Made by a program: the position numbers and the translations under genes
Assembly: GCA_018296165.2 (NCBI GenBank)
Contig: JACKQL020000008.1
Span: 868,001 to 932,000, forward strand
Reading direction: 5' to 3'
Length of the DNA stretch: 64,000 bases
DNA from: Termitomyces sp. T153
Lineage: Eukaryota; Basidiomycota; Agaricomycetes; Agaricales; Lyophyllaceae
The notes under the pieces: generated by a model
The model's input: the letters and a program-made list of their open reading frames with translations, nothing else
What the model was told of the DNA's origin: nothing
Database searches by the model: none
In this document: positions 24,430-35,639 of the stretch, piece by piece
How positions within the stretch are numbered: the stretch's first letter is position 1
Layout: the number at the start of each line of letters is the position of its first letter

Positions 24430-25504
24430 ATGTCGCTCAGTCTCAAGCTTCCAGACGAAAGCGAAACTTATCAGCTTCTCCGCCAGGATGGAGGCGCGGT
24501 CGAGAACAACTATCAAGTCACCTTGACAGACATCACCTTCCTCAAGATGACCGATAACAGCAACCAGATTCTCAGAGCCAAAATGTCTGGCGAGGATGTT
24601 GTTGTCAAATTTACCTATGAAGAGCAAGTTGCCATTCCCCGCCTCAAACAAGAATCCCAGATTTATGTCGATTACTTGAAGCCGCTCTGGGGTATTCATG
24701 TACCAAAGTTCTATGGTCTCTATCTGTACAACCCTTTGGACCCAGACAAATTATCTTGTGCATGTATAATCCTTCAATATTGCGGGGAGCCTGCCGTCTC
24801 CGATCTATCGCAGCTGAAGGATTACCGTAGCGATGAGTATGGTATCAAACGATTCAGGTAAGAGTTGCCATGAATCTGTGATGGAAGTACTTGACTAGGT
24901 TATCTGACGCAGGAATGATACATTGGATATTGTCTTTCGCTTGCATTCGCCTGAGATAGGGCTTGAGCATGACGCATTGAATGCTTCTCACATCTTGGAT
25001 TTTCAAGGGAAACCTTTCCTTATAGACTTTTCGGGTGCGGAGCTTCATGATTGTTTTGCATGGGAAGAAGGAAAACAACTGACAAGGGATGTATTACCTG
25101 CGAAAGAAGGAGAAATTCTGCAACAGATGGGATCTCAGAGTGTGGAATGTTACGAATTATGGAACTTGCTCGAGTCTCTCGACTACTGCATTCCCAGTAC
25201 GTGCATTGCTCAGATTATAGACGTGGGCAATGACGATTTCATATCCCTTATGTTGGCAGGAGCTATCAAACTTTACGGAACAACAGTCGCTTGCAAGAAT
25301 ATAAATTCGGCAGCCGATCTATACAAGCGAGCACTTAGGAAATGGCCCAAGGTCAGATCTGAAGAGGAAATGTGGAACGTCTCTGTAAAACACTGGCGAC
25401 GTATCCATTTCAACTGGAAGAAATACCATCCAGAGGCAGTCATTGAGCCTCCATTAGGAATTGTTGATCTCCAAGAGTATTTGGATTTGGAGACTGATTG
25501 TTAA
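24430..25504 (+). CDS. Kinase-like protein, intact copy 2
   Basis: This is the only copy of the family in the window with an unbroken frame: exons 24430-24857, 24913-25196 and 25260-25504, 318 residues. Features compatible with a protein-kinase/APH-like fold are VVVKF (candidate ATP Lys, residues ~58-62), ESQIYVDYLKPLWGIHVPKF, a hinge-like IILQYCGEPAV, a catalytic-loop-like LEHDALNASHIL (~173-184) and LIDFSG (~191-196) in the DFG place. The Asn expected after the catalytic Asp is not at the usual spacing, so activity is uncertain. The C-terminal tail YKRALRKWPKVRSEEEMW..HWRR..NWKKYHPEA is shared by all copies. No signal peptide or membrane segment is visible. Function unknown. Confidence 0.75.
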
Positions 25505-25983
25505 TACTGGGGTGTACTCATATTCGATTTACAGTTCCAGAAGTGTTGTCCGCATTCCATGTACAACATCAATGTATTTTGGAATCAGCATTATGTTCAT
25601 AGTCACGACCGGACTGATGAGACCACATGTGTACAGACAGATTACCTTGTCAGACTGAACTGTTACTGAACTATATGATGTCGCTATGTACAAATTAATG
25701 GAGGTGACGTTGACCGCATGTGCCCTTCTTTCGGAATCTTAACGTCTCGCTCTCTGCTGCCTCTGACAAATCATCTTATAGATCAATCGCCACGCCTTGT
25801 AAGAATCCGCGTCATTCGCTCCTACACTCTCTGAAATTCTTCACCAAACTTGGATGTTAATACTTGATAACTTCAGCCACATTCTATCATATGCGAATTC
25901 GGCGGATTCTGCCGATAGATATCATTTGTTCCATCGATAATGGAATTCAATGGGTTTCCTGGTGTTCGATCTTTATCTACTGT

Positions 25984-26240
25984 GCTGAAACGTCTCTCAG
26001 TCTCAAACTTTCAGAAGAAGTCAAAAATAATCAGCTTCTCCGCCAGGACAAAGGCGCGGTCGAGAACAACTATCAGGTCACCGTGACAGATATAATCTTC
26101 CTTAAGAAGACCAAGAACGATAACCAGATTTTCAAGGCTAAAATGTTTGGGCAAGATGTCATTGTCAAGCTTTCCTATGAAGAGCAAATTGCCATCCCCC
26201 GCGTCGAACATGAATCCCAGATTTATGTCCACCGCTTGCT
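25984..26240 (+). pseudogene. Kinase-like fragment, copy 3 (exon 1 only)
   Basis: It encodes the family N-terminus (SLSLKL...LLRQDKGAVENNYQV to ESQIYVHRL), but the start codon is ACG instead of ATG and the sequence ends abruptly at 26240. There it joins a piece of an NRPS-like enzyme gene. Its upstream flank (25505-25860) parallels the flank of copy 1 (21228-21560), so copies 1-3 stand in a tandem series. Confidence 0.8.
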
Positions 26241-26460
26241 AGTCCATCTGTAGTTTTTATGCTACTTCCTTGCGTCTCTGTGTCGTCAATGTCTTGCGCA
26301 CATCGAAAAATAGCAAAAGACCTGTCCCAGAACCTTGTCTATTCTTACCATGTCATCAAAGATCTCGCTGGATTCATCTTTTCACTCCTCTCTCTTGCTC
26401 AGGATATTGTCACCTAGCAGGGGTCACGGCAGGAAAACTGTGGTTGCGAAAATGGGTACA
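26241..26460 (+). pseudogene. Displaced fragment of the adenylation-carrier gene 3' end
   Basis: This is an inverted copy of 54372-54150. It shares TCCATCTGTAGTTT (intron end and exon start), LRLRVVN.LR, the stretch from AAAGAC.TGTCCCAGAACC to ATCAAAGAT, and the non-coding tail GGCAGGAAAAC. It includes the 3' splice site of the source intron, so it is a genomic rather than an mRNA copy. The reading frame is lost. It links kinase-like copy 3 to an HMG-CoA reductase fragment. Confidence 0.8.
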
Positions 26461-26461
26461 A

Positions 26462-26515
26462 TGTACATCACAAAAGATGGGATACCGCGTGGGCCCGTGA
26501 TCGAATTCCTCTGAC
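26462..26515 (+). pseudogene. HMG-CoA reductase fragment (KDG motif)
   Basis: It encodes ITKDGIPRGPVIEF, matching [14 protein letters not shown] of the reductase at about 18628-18666. Only about 50 bp are present. A longer copy of the same region is at 53655-53945. Confidence 0.7.
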
Positions 26516-26676
26516 TTAGCTCCTTAAACTTTGCACGCGCACAGACATAACTATATCACACAGTTGTGCTATCTTGTACGTGCAAGCAGTCTCGTCATTA
26601 CATTGTGAGTACAACATGATACTATATTTGATGCGTGTCATAATATGTAGCGGGGATACGGACAAAAGTCTCGAAA

Positions 26677-27785
26677 CTACATGGATTCAACAGTCAAAGA
26701 ATGCATCCCAGTATTAATTTCCAAATTCAAATACTCTTGGAGATCGACAATGCCCAGTGGTGGGTCAACAACTGCATCTGGATGATATTTCTTCCAGTTG
26801 GAGTGAACAAATCGCCAGTGGTTGACACAGGTATTCCACAACTCTTCTTTAGATCTGAATCTAGGCCATCTTCTTCTAATTCCAAGCTTATAGAGATAGC
26901 CTGCTGACGTTGTCCTTGTGCAGAAGATGTCTTCTCCGTATAAATCAATCTCCTCTATGATCATGTGAGAAATTCAAGTCATTCATGCCCGTATCCAAAA
27001 TATGAAACAATGCACATACCGGGTAAACCGTAGTCAAGGGACTTGAGAAAATACCACAACTCGTAACATTCCACACTCTGAGATCCCATCTGTCTCAGAA
27101 CCTCCCCTTCTTTCGCAGATAATACATCCCTTGTTAGTTGTTTTCCTTCTTCCCATGCAAAACAATCATGGTATGTTGCACCTGAAAAATCTATGAGGAA
27201 AGGTTTTCCTTGAAAATCCAAGATGTGAAAAGCATTCAATGCATCATGCCGAGCTCAATCTCAGGCGAATGCAAGCGAAAGACAATATCCAAGGTATCAT
27301 TCCTGCGTCAAATAGCCCGGTCAAGTACTTCCACCACATATTCATAGCAACTCTTACCTGAATTGCTTGATACCTAGATCATCGCTACGGTAATCCTTCA
27401 ATTGCGATAGGTCAGAGACGGCAGGCTCCCCGCAATATTGAAGTATGATACATGCACGAAACATTTCATCTAGGTCCAAAGGGTTGTACAAGTAGAAACC
27501 ATAGAACTTTGGTACATGAATACCCCAGAGTGGCTTCAAGCGGTCGACATACTGGGATTCATGTTTGAGGCGACGCATGGCAATTCGCTCTCCATGGCTG
27601 AACTTGACAATAACATCCTTCCCGGACATTCTGGCCCTAAGGATCTGGTTGTCGTTATCGGTCTTCTTGTAAAGGAAGGTAATGTCAGTCAAAGTGACTG
27701 GGTAGTCGTTCTCGACCGCGCCCTTGTCCTGGCGGAGAAGCTTATAACTTTCTGTTTCGTCTGGAAGTTTGAGAATCAGGGACAT
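26677..27785 (-). pseudogene. Kinase-like gene, copy 4 (one-base frameshift)
   Basis: This is a near-complete copy in reverse orientation: exon 1 from ATG 27785 (MSLILKLPDETES...) to about 27358, then exon 2 and exon 3 with the family splice sites. One base is missing near 27248 (CTCGG instead of CTCGCG), which shifts the frame just before the HDALN-type catalytic loop. The rest of the gene (FHILDF, LIDFSG, DVLSAKEGEVLRQ, YKLGIRRRWPRFRS) stays readable to a stop at 26677. Together with its 3' flank it forms a long inverted repeat with 52380-53560. CpG is retained, so the break may be recent. Confidence 0.8.
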
Positions 27786-28009
27786 TTGCGACGCTAGACA
27801 ATGGCAGAGAGACTGTGAGTACTAAGGTAAGAAGTTGGAAAGGGAGGAACGTCGCCCTATTAAAAGTAGTATTGCAAACAAATAATCAATGATAATCGGC
27901 AAAAGCCGAAACCTGTTCAATTAAGGTTTCCTTCGCCACACGCCCTTTCTTGATGAAAGTACAAAGCATCCCTTTCCAGGTAGCAAGCCTGAAGCAGCAG
28001 CACTTAAAG

Positions 28010-28225
28010 GAAGTGTATAATACTTCAATACTGTGGGGGGCGTGCCGTCTCCGATCTGTCGCAATTGAAGGATTATCGTAGGTAGGTGTCAAGCGGTTCA
28101 GGTAAGAGTTATCATGAATACATGAAGAAATAGTAGTTGACGAGGTTGACACAGGAATGATACCATGATATTTTCTTTTGCTTGCATTTGCCCGAGATAG
28201 AGCTTGTGCATAATGCATTGAAAGC
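28010..28225 (+). pseudogene. Kinase-like fragment, copy 6, cut by a copia-type LTR
   Basis: It holds the end of exon 1 (ILQYCGGR-like, RSQLKDYR), the intron with GTAAGAG, and the start of exon 2 (MIPWYFLLLHLPEIELVHNALK-like). It stops at GCATTGAAAGC, where an LTR beginning TGTTGTAGGG starts. Homology ends exactly there, so the LTR element probably inserted in or deleted the rest. Confidence 0.7.
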
Positions 28226-28592
28226 TGTTGTAGGGAGACTCACAAGCTGTGGCGGCGGCGTCCCTACGACGCTCGCTTGGTCTCGGAAGTATTGCCATTC
28301 GTGGACTCGCTGTGTTACGTCCCTCCAATTATGAGTTCCCGATTTCTACTATACAGCTCTCGCAGCCACACATGCGATCGCACCCATATCAAAATACCTT
28401 CTCGATTAGGAAGCCCTCAGTTCTATTTGTCGAAACTGAGGGTACGTTTATTACTTTGTTCAACGATCTTACTATATCTTACCAAACTTGTAGATCTAAG
28501 ACTTACCTAGTTCTACAGGTTATACCTAGTTCTACAGGTTAAATGGAGTTCTATCTGTCGAACTGAGGATCTAAGACTTACCTAGTTCTACA
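28226..28592 (+). mobile_element. Putative Ty1/copia LTR
   Basis: The stretch runs from TGTTGTAGGG to GTTCTACA, directly before a copia-type gag start. Near its 3' end the unit CTTACCTAGTTCTACAGGTTA recurs two to three times (28500-28600). No second LTR or target duplication was found, so the borders are inferred from the break in the kinase-like gene and from the TG...CA ends. Confidence 0.45.
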
Positions 28593-28669
28593 GGTTAGGG
28601 CCCTGGTTTTGCGCTTTTCGAGTACACACCTGAAACCACATACACATATACATCCATTTTACAACCAAA

Positions 28670-30050
28670 ATGTCTACTACGAATCTGGGGGGAAGCAACC
28701 CTCCTATCTTCCCAGATGATTGCCAGTTCGATGGAATGAACTACAACTCTATTTAGAGACCGAGTAGTGATTGCTGCTCAACTAAAAGGTGCGGATGGAT
28801 ATCTTGATGGCTCAATCCTAGCGCCACACTCGGAGACGAAACCAAGTCCAACTGCCTTGCCTGCAACTGCAACAGAATGATGGGACCCCAGCCCGTCACC
28901 ACAACAATGGCATGCCCAAAATGCATGGGCACTGGCCTTGATTGTATATAACACAAAAAACCCAGTTGGTCTTGGCATTCAAATGTCTGGAACGGCAGTG
29001 GAGGCCTGGTCAACCCTGAGAGAGAGTTACGGAGCAGTATCTGACTTGGGGGCGGCATCCGCGGAAAATGCACTCAGAACGGCAAAATATAAAGACGGTG
29101 CAGACTTCACTGAGCACATCGCAGACCTTTGACTGAAGTGGCAAAATGCTATTGAAAAGGGGGTGGACATAGGAAAAAGACAATTCCAGGCAATTATTAT
29201 CTCATCACTCCCTGTGTCATGGAATTACATTGTTGCATCTCTCCATAGTACGACAACCTCAGTCCGATTAGTGGCTGGCCTTACTGTACACTGTGAGTGC
29301 CTGAAGGAGCAGAATTCTGCCAATGTAGGATCGACCATGACCGCATTGCTCATGAAGATGCCCCAGGCCCAACAAGGACTCGTCTGAATTAACTCCAACT
29401 GTAATCGGACTGGCCACACAATTGAAAATTGCTACTGGAAAGGGGGAGGGAAGGAAGGTCAGTTCCTTCCCAACTTTGGTTGCAAACAAAACATGGGTGC
29501 ACTCTCCCAGTCCCAGTCAACAAACTCTACACTGGCTCATCCTGCAGCAAACCTTCCAAATACCAATTCATCCTGGGCCATCATGTACACATCAATGGCT
29601 GACATCCCATTTTCCCTGGCTGCAGTATTCAATGACAAAGTGGAACCCCTTGAATCATACCCATTCAAAGTTCTGATATTGCCTGCCACATTTGCTGCAC
29701 AACATCAAAAAGGGGAGGTACTCACATATGCAGACTCTGGAGCCACCGATCGCTGTTTTGTTCAGAAGGCTGAGTTTGAGGACTATCAACCCTACACAAC
29801 ACCTTGCCAGTGGATGTCAGCAAACCATGGTGGAGTGTTTGGAATCCTAGGGACAGGAACTGTCAGGCAAATTGTTACTATAGAAGAGAAAACTGCCCAG
29901 CTTGTGTTAAAATCTGCCCTGCACACCCCTGCTCTCTCAGCAAACCTAATTTCCATCAGGAAATTTAATGACTTGGGATTTTCTGTCTTGTTTAAAGGGG
30001 GTCAAGCAATCTTTTCTAATCCATCTGGCTCTCTGTTTATGATAACTTGA
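28670..30050 (+). mobile_element. Truncated Ty1/copia element: gag and protease
   Basis: The ATG at 28670 opens MSTTNLGGSNPPIFPDD, a copia gag start common in mushrooms. After frame breaks the gag body follows (GIQMSGTAVEAWSTLRESYG), then a CCHC zinc knuckle (C..TGHTIENC at about 29400) and a protease start (YADSGATDRCF, about 29730). The catalytic DSGA is present. Integrase and reverse transcriptase are missing and the sequence turns CpG-free and unreadable after 30050. Several frameshifts and stops make it non-autonomous. Confidence 0.8.
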
Positions 30051-30839
30051 CTACACACCCTTGAGAACCATAAAAGTTATCATCATAGTAAGGCCTTGCA
30101 TCCCTCCCCTATTTGTGTTGATGCCAATACTGGCCTGTAGATGGGCCTACAATAGTATGCCTTTGTCAACATTACCTATCATTTTGTGGCTAAAAAGTGC
30201 TGATTTTTCTTCCTGTGCACAAGCATGCACATGTAAATATATGTCCTTTTTGTCCTCTCTACTTACAATACAGAGTTTCATTATTCTTTGATTATAATGG
30301 TGTATTTGGCTAGAATATAGGTATTACTTGTGGAACTACCTATATATAACATTTTTTCTGACATTTTCCAGTGAATTTTGAGGGAGCATGCAAGCTCATC
30401 ATGTGCAACAATGAGGAAAGGGCAGGATCAATGAGCAGCATTATCTCCAAGCAGCACCAACACAACAGCAGAGATATGTCAGTGGACATTGTTGCCAGCA
30501 CCCTTGACAACATACCTGATAGCTGAGGCACATCTGGCAATGAGCTCTGATAGTAACCAGTCAATGGTCTCAAGAGCCAAGTCAAACATTAGAGTAACAT
30601 TATTGAAGGAAGCAGTATATTAAGCAAATCATGCCTAACTAGGCATGGAACTCTGGTCATATTCCATGCCTAATTAGGCTCAACAAGTGGTAGCTACAGG
30701 TGCCAACCTGCAAATGTTCTTGCAGTTCATGACCTATTGCACATCCTATGTAAAGTATGGCCTTGTGCAAAGGGAATGACAAGTGCTGGTAGTGTTGGAA
30801 TTCCTGATGGACTGTGCCTGGACCTTCTACTCATAAGAA
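30051..30839. other. CpG-free decayed repeat, no gene seen
   Basis: Short frames only. A small inverted motif (TGCCTAA.TAGGC) occurs at about 30630-30680. It is probably the remnant of the truncated copia element or of the gag piece that follows. Confidence 0.4.
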
Positions 30840-31130
30840 GCCTCCCAGATGCTGGAGGAATGGACTTTAGAAGAACTATTTAGTGATTGCTTCCTCATTC
30901 ATTATTGTAATAAACAACAAAACAAGTTACAACACTTATGCCAGGGCAAGATGACTGTCTGGTACTATGTGGGAGAGTTACAAGAACTCTTCACCATAGT
31001 GGGCTACACAAATCATAAGGAAAAGGTGGTGAAACTATTCAATGGGTTTTGTACCTCAATTCAGAGAGAATTATATCACTAAGGGCTAAACCCTGAAACT
31101 TCTAAGATAGGCAAGATTCATACTCAACAA
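30840..31130 (+). pseudogene. Retrotransposon gag fragment
   Basis: It encodes WTLEELF, MTVWYYVGELQELFTIVGY, KVVKLFNGF..SIQRELY and, after a stop, GLNPETSK. This matches the capsid region of agaricomycete Ty3-type gag proteins (usual close: RDGLNPE). About 95 residues survive. No CpG. Confidence 0.55.
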
Positions 31131-31257
31131 GCCCATGTGAGGTGACTGTGATGTGACCATCAACATGTGAAGCTGGTCCAGGTTGTTAGCAAGTGCATGT
31201 TAATTATGCAAACATAACACCATGTAACATAACTCATTGATTAAGTGCATATGTACT

Positions 31258-32083
31258 TCTGAAAGAACTATTCAACTATGATCTGCTACTGTTTGCTCAA
31301 AGCTCTAAAACTACTGATGTCTTTGCTTCTACAGCACCAGAAACAAGAGAAGCATTAGCTGCCATTGCATCAAAACTTACACATATTGTACCATCCTCAG
31401 ATCTTGTCCAACAACTTTTGCCTGAATTGACTAAAGCTCTTAAGGACATCTGTATTCAGCCTGGAGACAGACTGTTGATACATGTTGATTTGAGATACAG
31501 TATGGCTCCATTAACTCATGCAATCCACTCAGAGGAAGATTCTGAAGATGCAACTCTAGGTTGTTATCTATACCCTGCTTTGTTCCTTGTTGGCTTTTTG
31601 AAGGCAAAAGAAAAGCTCAGGAAGGCAAACTCTTTGAAGAAGTACACTAACAGCAAGATCATGGATTACAAAGAATTCAGAAGGGAATTCAGATTATATG
31701 TGGCTTCATGCAGTGGTGCAAGTCATATTGCTGACTTTGGGATCTACAAGTCACTTCTTGATGATAAACTGCCTGGCCTTCACCTTGTTACAGAAGTCAA
31801 AACTCCAGTGGCATTCCCAGCAGCTCTCTTTATTGATCTCTCTCCAAGGCTTTTGTCTGCTGTTGCCAAACAAGATAATTATAACATGGAGGAAACTGAC
31901 ATGGAAAGGATCAAGGGTTGGGCCATCCAATTCAAGTGGCCTAAACACAATCAAAATTTTGGTAATAAAGACTATGAAACATAATAAGGTGATCAGCCGG
32001 GTATGTCATAGATATATTGCCTTTTTTACAAGACTGCTATTCTGTAGGTCTAGAATTAAATGGTTGAGCATAAACAAAGGTTT
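31258..32083 (+). pseudogene. PD-(D/E)XK-like gene, copy B, 5' part
   Basis: This is an inverted paralogue of copy A. Exon 1 reads LLKELFNYDLLLFAQSSKTTDVF... to QNFGNKD without the two stops of copy A, and it keeps LHLVTEVKTPVAF (the E-x-K motif) and the splice site GTATGTC. A one-base change disturbs the frame at the exon end (KDYET stop). Exon 2 begins after GTAG at about 32047 and is cut at 32083 by an LTR; it resumes at 50116. Nearly every CpG present in copy A is TpG or CpA here. Confidence 0.65.
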
Positions 32084-32955
32084 TGTCATGACTTGTTCCC
32101 AGAACTCCTGCCCTTGTTTCCAGCCACCTCACTCCCCCAGAGTTCCCCCCAACTCCCCTGTTGACTCCCCCAACCTTTGTTCACCCATGGCATCCACTCT
32201 GGGTAACTCCAACACATCTCTGGCAAACCCTGACAGCTCCCTGGCTAACTCCAATGCCTTCCCTGCAGCCTTCAATGCTTCCCCTGCCTCTCTGAGCCCC
32301 TAGGACCCTTCCCCCACTGTTCCTAACACCAGTGTATGCCACCAGTCCATCACTCTGACTTACCCAACCAGCTCTGGAACATCACAATGACCCCAGGACA
32401 GCCCACATCCCCAACTGATCCCATCATGATCCTATCAGTATATCACTGTGGCCTGCCCCTTGATCATAACTGACACCTGTTGGTTCCACATGACTCCAAT
32501 GAGCCCTGCTACCAGACCCACTATTCCTGGAGCTGTCCCAGTAGTCAGTATATAAGTCCTAGAGTAGCATCCCATAGTTGAGTCTTGATATTGCTCAATG
32601 TTACCTATGTTCTGATTGTTTCTCTCTTGTGTTTTGTGTTCTGTGTTATGTTTTCCCTTCTCTCAGTCTCCCAGTCTTATCTCAGTCTCCCAGTCTTGTC
32701 TTGTCTCTATCTTTGTTATCATTTTGTTATTGTTTCATATCTCTGCTTGAATCTATTTTCATTCTTATCTAAATCTTGTCTCAACTCTGTTTTGTCTCAT
32801 TTGACTCCATCTCCTTTATTGTGTTCAAGTCATTTCAACCTTAACACCATTACAAACTCCACACTTATGATTACAAAACCCAAACATTCTTAAAGCAACT
32901 CCAGACCTTGCTATTTGCTTGGCCCTGACCTATCAACATCTGTTGATCCTCCATC

Positions 32956-33303
32956 TGTCAGGGGACTTCCATTTCTGACCTCTGTGACTGGTTCCAGCAC
33001 CTCCACAGCTTGTTTGACATCTCCAGGGCTCCTTCAAAACCCTGGAGTTCTCTGTATTACCTCAGCAGTCACTGTCCTAGGGTTAGGAGTAGCTCTGGTT
33101 ATCTGTACAGTAGTTCCCATGCCTCTGCTGCCTGCTGATGCACTGCACTAAGCAGTGGGGATCCTTAGACTTGTTCTCTTTGGATTCCCCTCTGCTAGGT
33201 GATTAGTTACTGATTGTATCATTGTCTACTCCACTAATACACTTTGGATTCTCCTCTGCTAGCTGCATGACTCTGATCCGCTGCCCCAGAGGTTGCTCTT
33301 ACA
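32956..33303 (+). repeat. 5' LTR of chromovirus
   Basis: 348 bp, TGTCAGGGG to TCTTACA. It contains two spaced copies of CTTTGGATTC.CCTCTGCTAG like the other members of this LTR family in the window. It differs from the 3' LTR at numerous sites, most of them C/T or G/A. Confidence 0.88.
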
Positions 33304-33489
33304 GCAGAATAAGTCTCTTAAAACTGGTCTGAAAGCCCCTTATAGCCACAAGGAACCTCTGAGCCACTACCTGTCACTTCTCCAACAGAACTAAACACTG
33401 CAGAGTTCTATATCTCGGCTTGCCAACCCAGATACACCCTTGGAGGCCCCAGCCCTGCAGGATGAAGCCTAAACTTGCCTGCTTTACCT

Positions 33490-34645
33490 AAAAACCCAGA
33501 TGCAATTAATGCAATCATCTCTCATCCACCATACTACTGAACTCTCCACCCTCCATCAAACAACTGATCTTATCTCCCAATCCCTCCAGGTGCTGCTCAA
33601 ATGCCTACCCCCTAATTCCACTCCTCCTCCAGCTGCAGAACCAGCTCCAACCACATCTGCACCCATTCCTGCAGCTCTGGTGACCTTACAGCCACAGATT
33701 TCATATCCCACACTACCAGACACATACAATAGCACCCACTCTGGCAGGGAGCAGTTCCTGCAGTCCTGCCTCACCTATATCCACTTCAGCAGGGACACCT
33801 TTAACTCTGATGCATTGAAAATAGCCTGGGTGCTGTCATACATGAAGACTTGACATGCCTCTACTTATGTGCTGTGAGTCTTCTGCTGCTCTGGAGGTGT
33901 TGGAAGCTTTCTGAACTAGGCCATCTTTGAGAAGGACTTCTGTGCAGAGTTTTTTTCATTAGACCCTGCCAAGACTGCAGTCTTGATGCTACATGATAGG
34001 GAGCAGTACAGACAAGAGAAGTGTACACTAAATGAGTACATTGACTTGTTCTGGGCTCTGGTGGAGCAGGCCACTTACCCCAATGGCCTCTAACTATGCC
34101 TTACTTTCCAGGATAGCTTGCACCCCACACTAGTGGAACACATTGACAATCTGGCAGAGGGTCACTCCAATAATGAAAAGATTGCATCATAGTACAAGGT
34201 GGCCTGGAACCAATGGCAACTCATGGAGATCTGGAAGGAGCTCCACTGCCCCCATTCTATGCTGTGCCAAGCTCTAATCAGCAATCTCTGCCACCCTGCA
34301 CCTGCCCATTCAATGCTGGCCTTTACTCCAGCTATCCCTGCAGCACACCCCCTGCTGCCAGGGATCCCCATGAACATGGATGCTGCCAGGCAGCTCCATG
34401 CTAACCTGCTGCTGTGCTGGAAATGCTAGAAGCATGAGCACTTTGCACAGCATTGCCCCCTGGGCCTGGAGGTATGCTACCTTTCCACAGTGGAGCAGGA
34501 GGAGCTCCTCCTGCAGCTGCTGGCTGCAAAGGATGCTGCTGGAGCTCCATTGCTGGATAAGCCTACACCAGAGTTGACTCTGGAGAAGATCAGTGCATGT
34601 GCCTCACCTCCAGAGCTGGAGGGGGATTTTCAGTTGAGCAATGGA
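33490..34645 (+). pseudogene. Chromovirus gag with zinc knuckle
   Basis: It opens with MQLMQSSLIHHTTELSTLH, then a Pro/Ala-rich segment and a capsid-like block (YNSTHSGREQFLQSCLTYI). Further along, after stops, come CWKC..HEHFAQHCP at about 34415-34460, a CCHC nucleic-acid-binding knuckle. At least three in-frame stops interrupt it. Identity rests on position and the knuckle. Confidence 0.65.
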
Positions 34646-34866
34646 TGAGGTGTACACCTCCATTGCTGGGTGCTAACAGGTTCTTGTGTCTGTTGATAGA
34701 AAATGAAACTGCCTTTTCTGATGCCCTTCATTCTGAGAAAGAAGAACCTCAATGCCCCTCTTCAGACATACAAACACTAACTCCAGAGCCTCTGCCAAGC
34801 TTCCTGACACCTCCAAAGGTCTGTTGGCACAGCCCTGCTTGGGTGCATCAAATGCTCTGATAGTAT

Positions 34867-35529
34867 GTGATGGCTTTGGCCCTATCTACCAACTCTCTGT
34901 GCCTTAATGTGGAGATTGAGATGACAGACACTCAGCAAATCCACAGAGTTACAGCTCTCCTGGACAGTGGAGCAACAGGACTGTTTCTGGACTTGGAGCT
35001 CATCAAATGCCACAGCCTGACCATACAGCCCCTCTCCAAGCCCATTCCTGTCTACAACATTGACAGAACACCTAACAAAGCAGGTGCTATCAACTCTGTG
35101 GTTGATCTGGTCCTCCATTATCAGGACTATGCAGAGTGCACTGTATTTGCCATCGCCAGCTTGGGAAGGCAGGGCATGATCCTTGGTTTCATGTGGCCCT
35201 GGGAGCACAACTCCAAGGTCAATTGGACCAAAGGGGAGGTAATTATGAGCAGGTGCTCCCAGAAGTGTTCTGCCTGTGCTGTAGAGAACAGAGCAGAGTG
35301 CTGGACCCAAGTTCAGGAGCACACAGCCATCTGCACATGTCACACCAGCCCTCTTCCCTTTGCAGATCTAGATCTCCTGGATCCCCTGCCTCTGGCATTT
35401 CCTTATAGAGAGGCCCTTTACAAGGACAATTGGAGCAATAGCAGAGCCCCAGAGGAGGAGTGTGAAGGAGAGTTTGGTGGCATATTTGAGCCGGAGCTCC
35501 CAGATGAAGCAGTAGAAGTGGGGGATTGA
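34867..35529 (+). pseudogene. Chromovirus aspartic protease region
   Basis: An open frame of 220 residues with ALLDSGATGLFLD (catalytic DSGA at about 34962) followed by an ILGFMWPW stretch in the flap/ILG position. This is a standard retropepsin layout upstream of the reverse transcriptase. The frame closes with TGA at 35527. Confidence 0.75.
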
Positions 35530-35639
35530 ATCTATGCTACCACCGTACACCTGCTGCCCTCTGTCATGGAGATCTGGGCTAGCCAGACCATGTCTCAATG
35601 GCTGGCCCAGGCATTTGCTGCTAATGCTATGCTTTGAGA

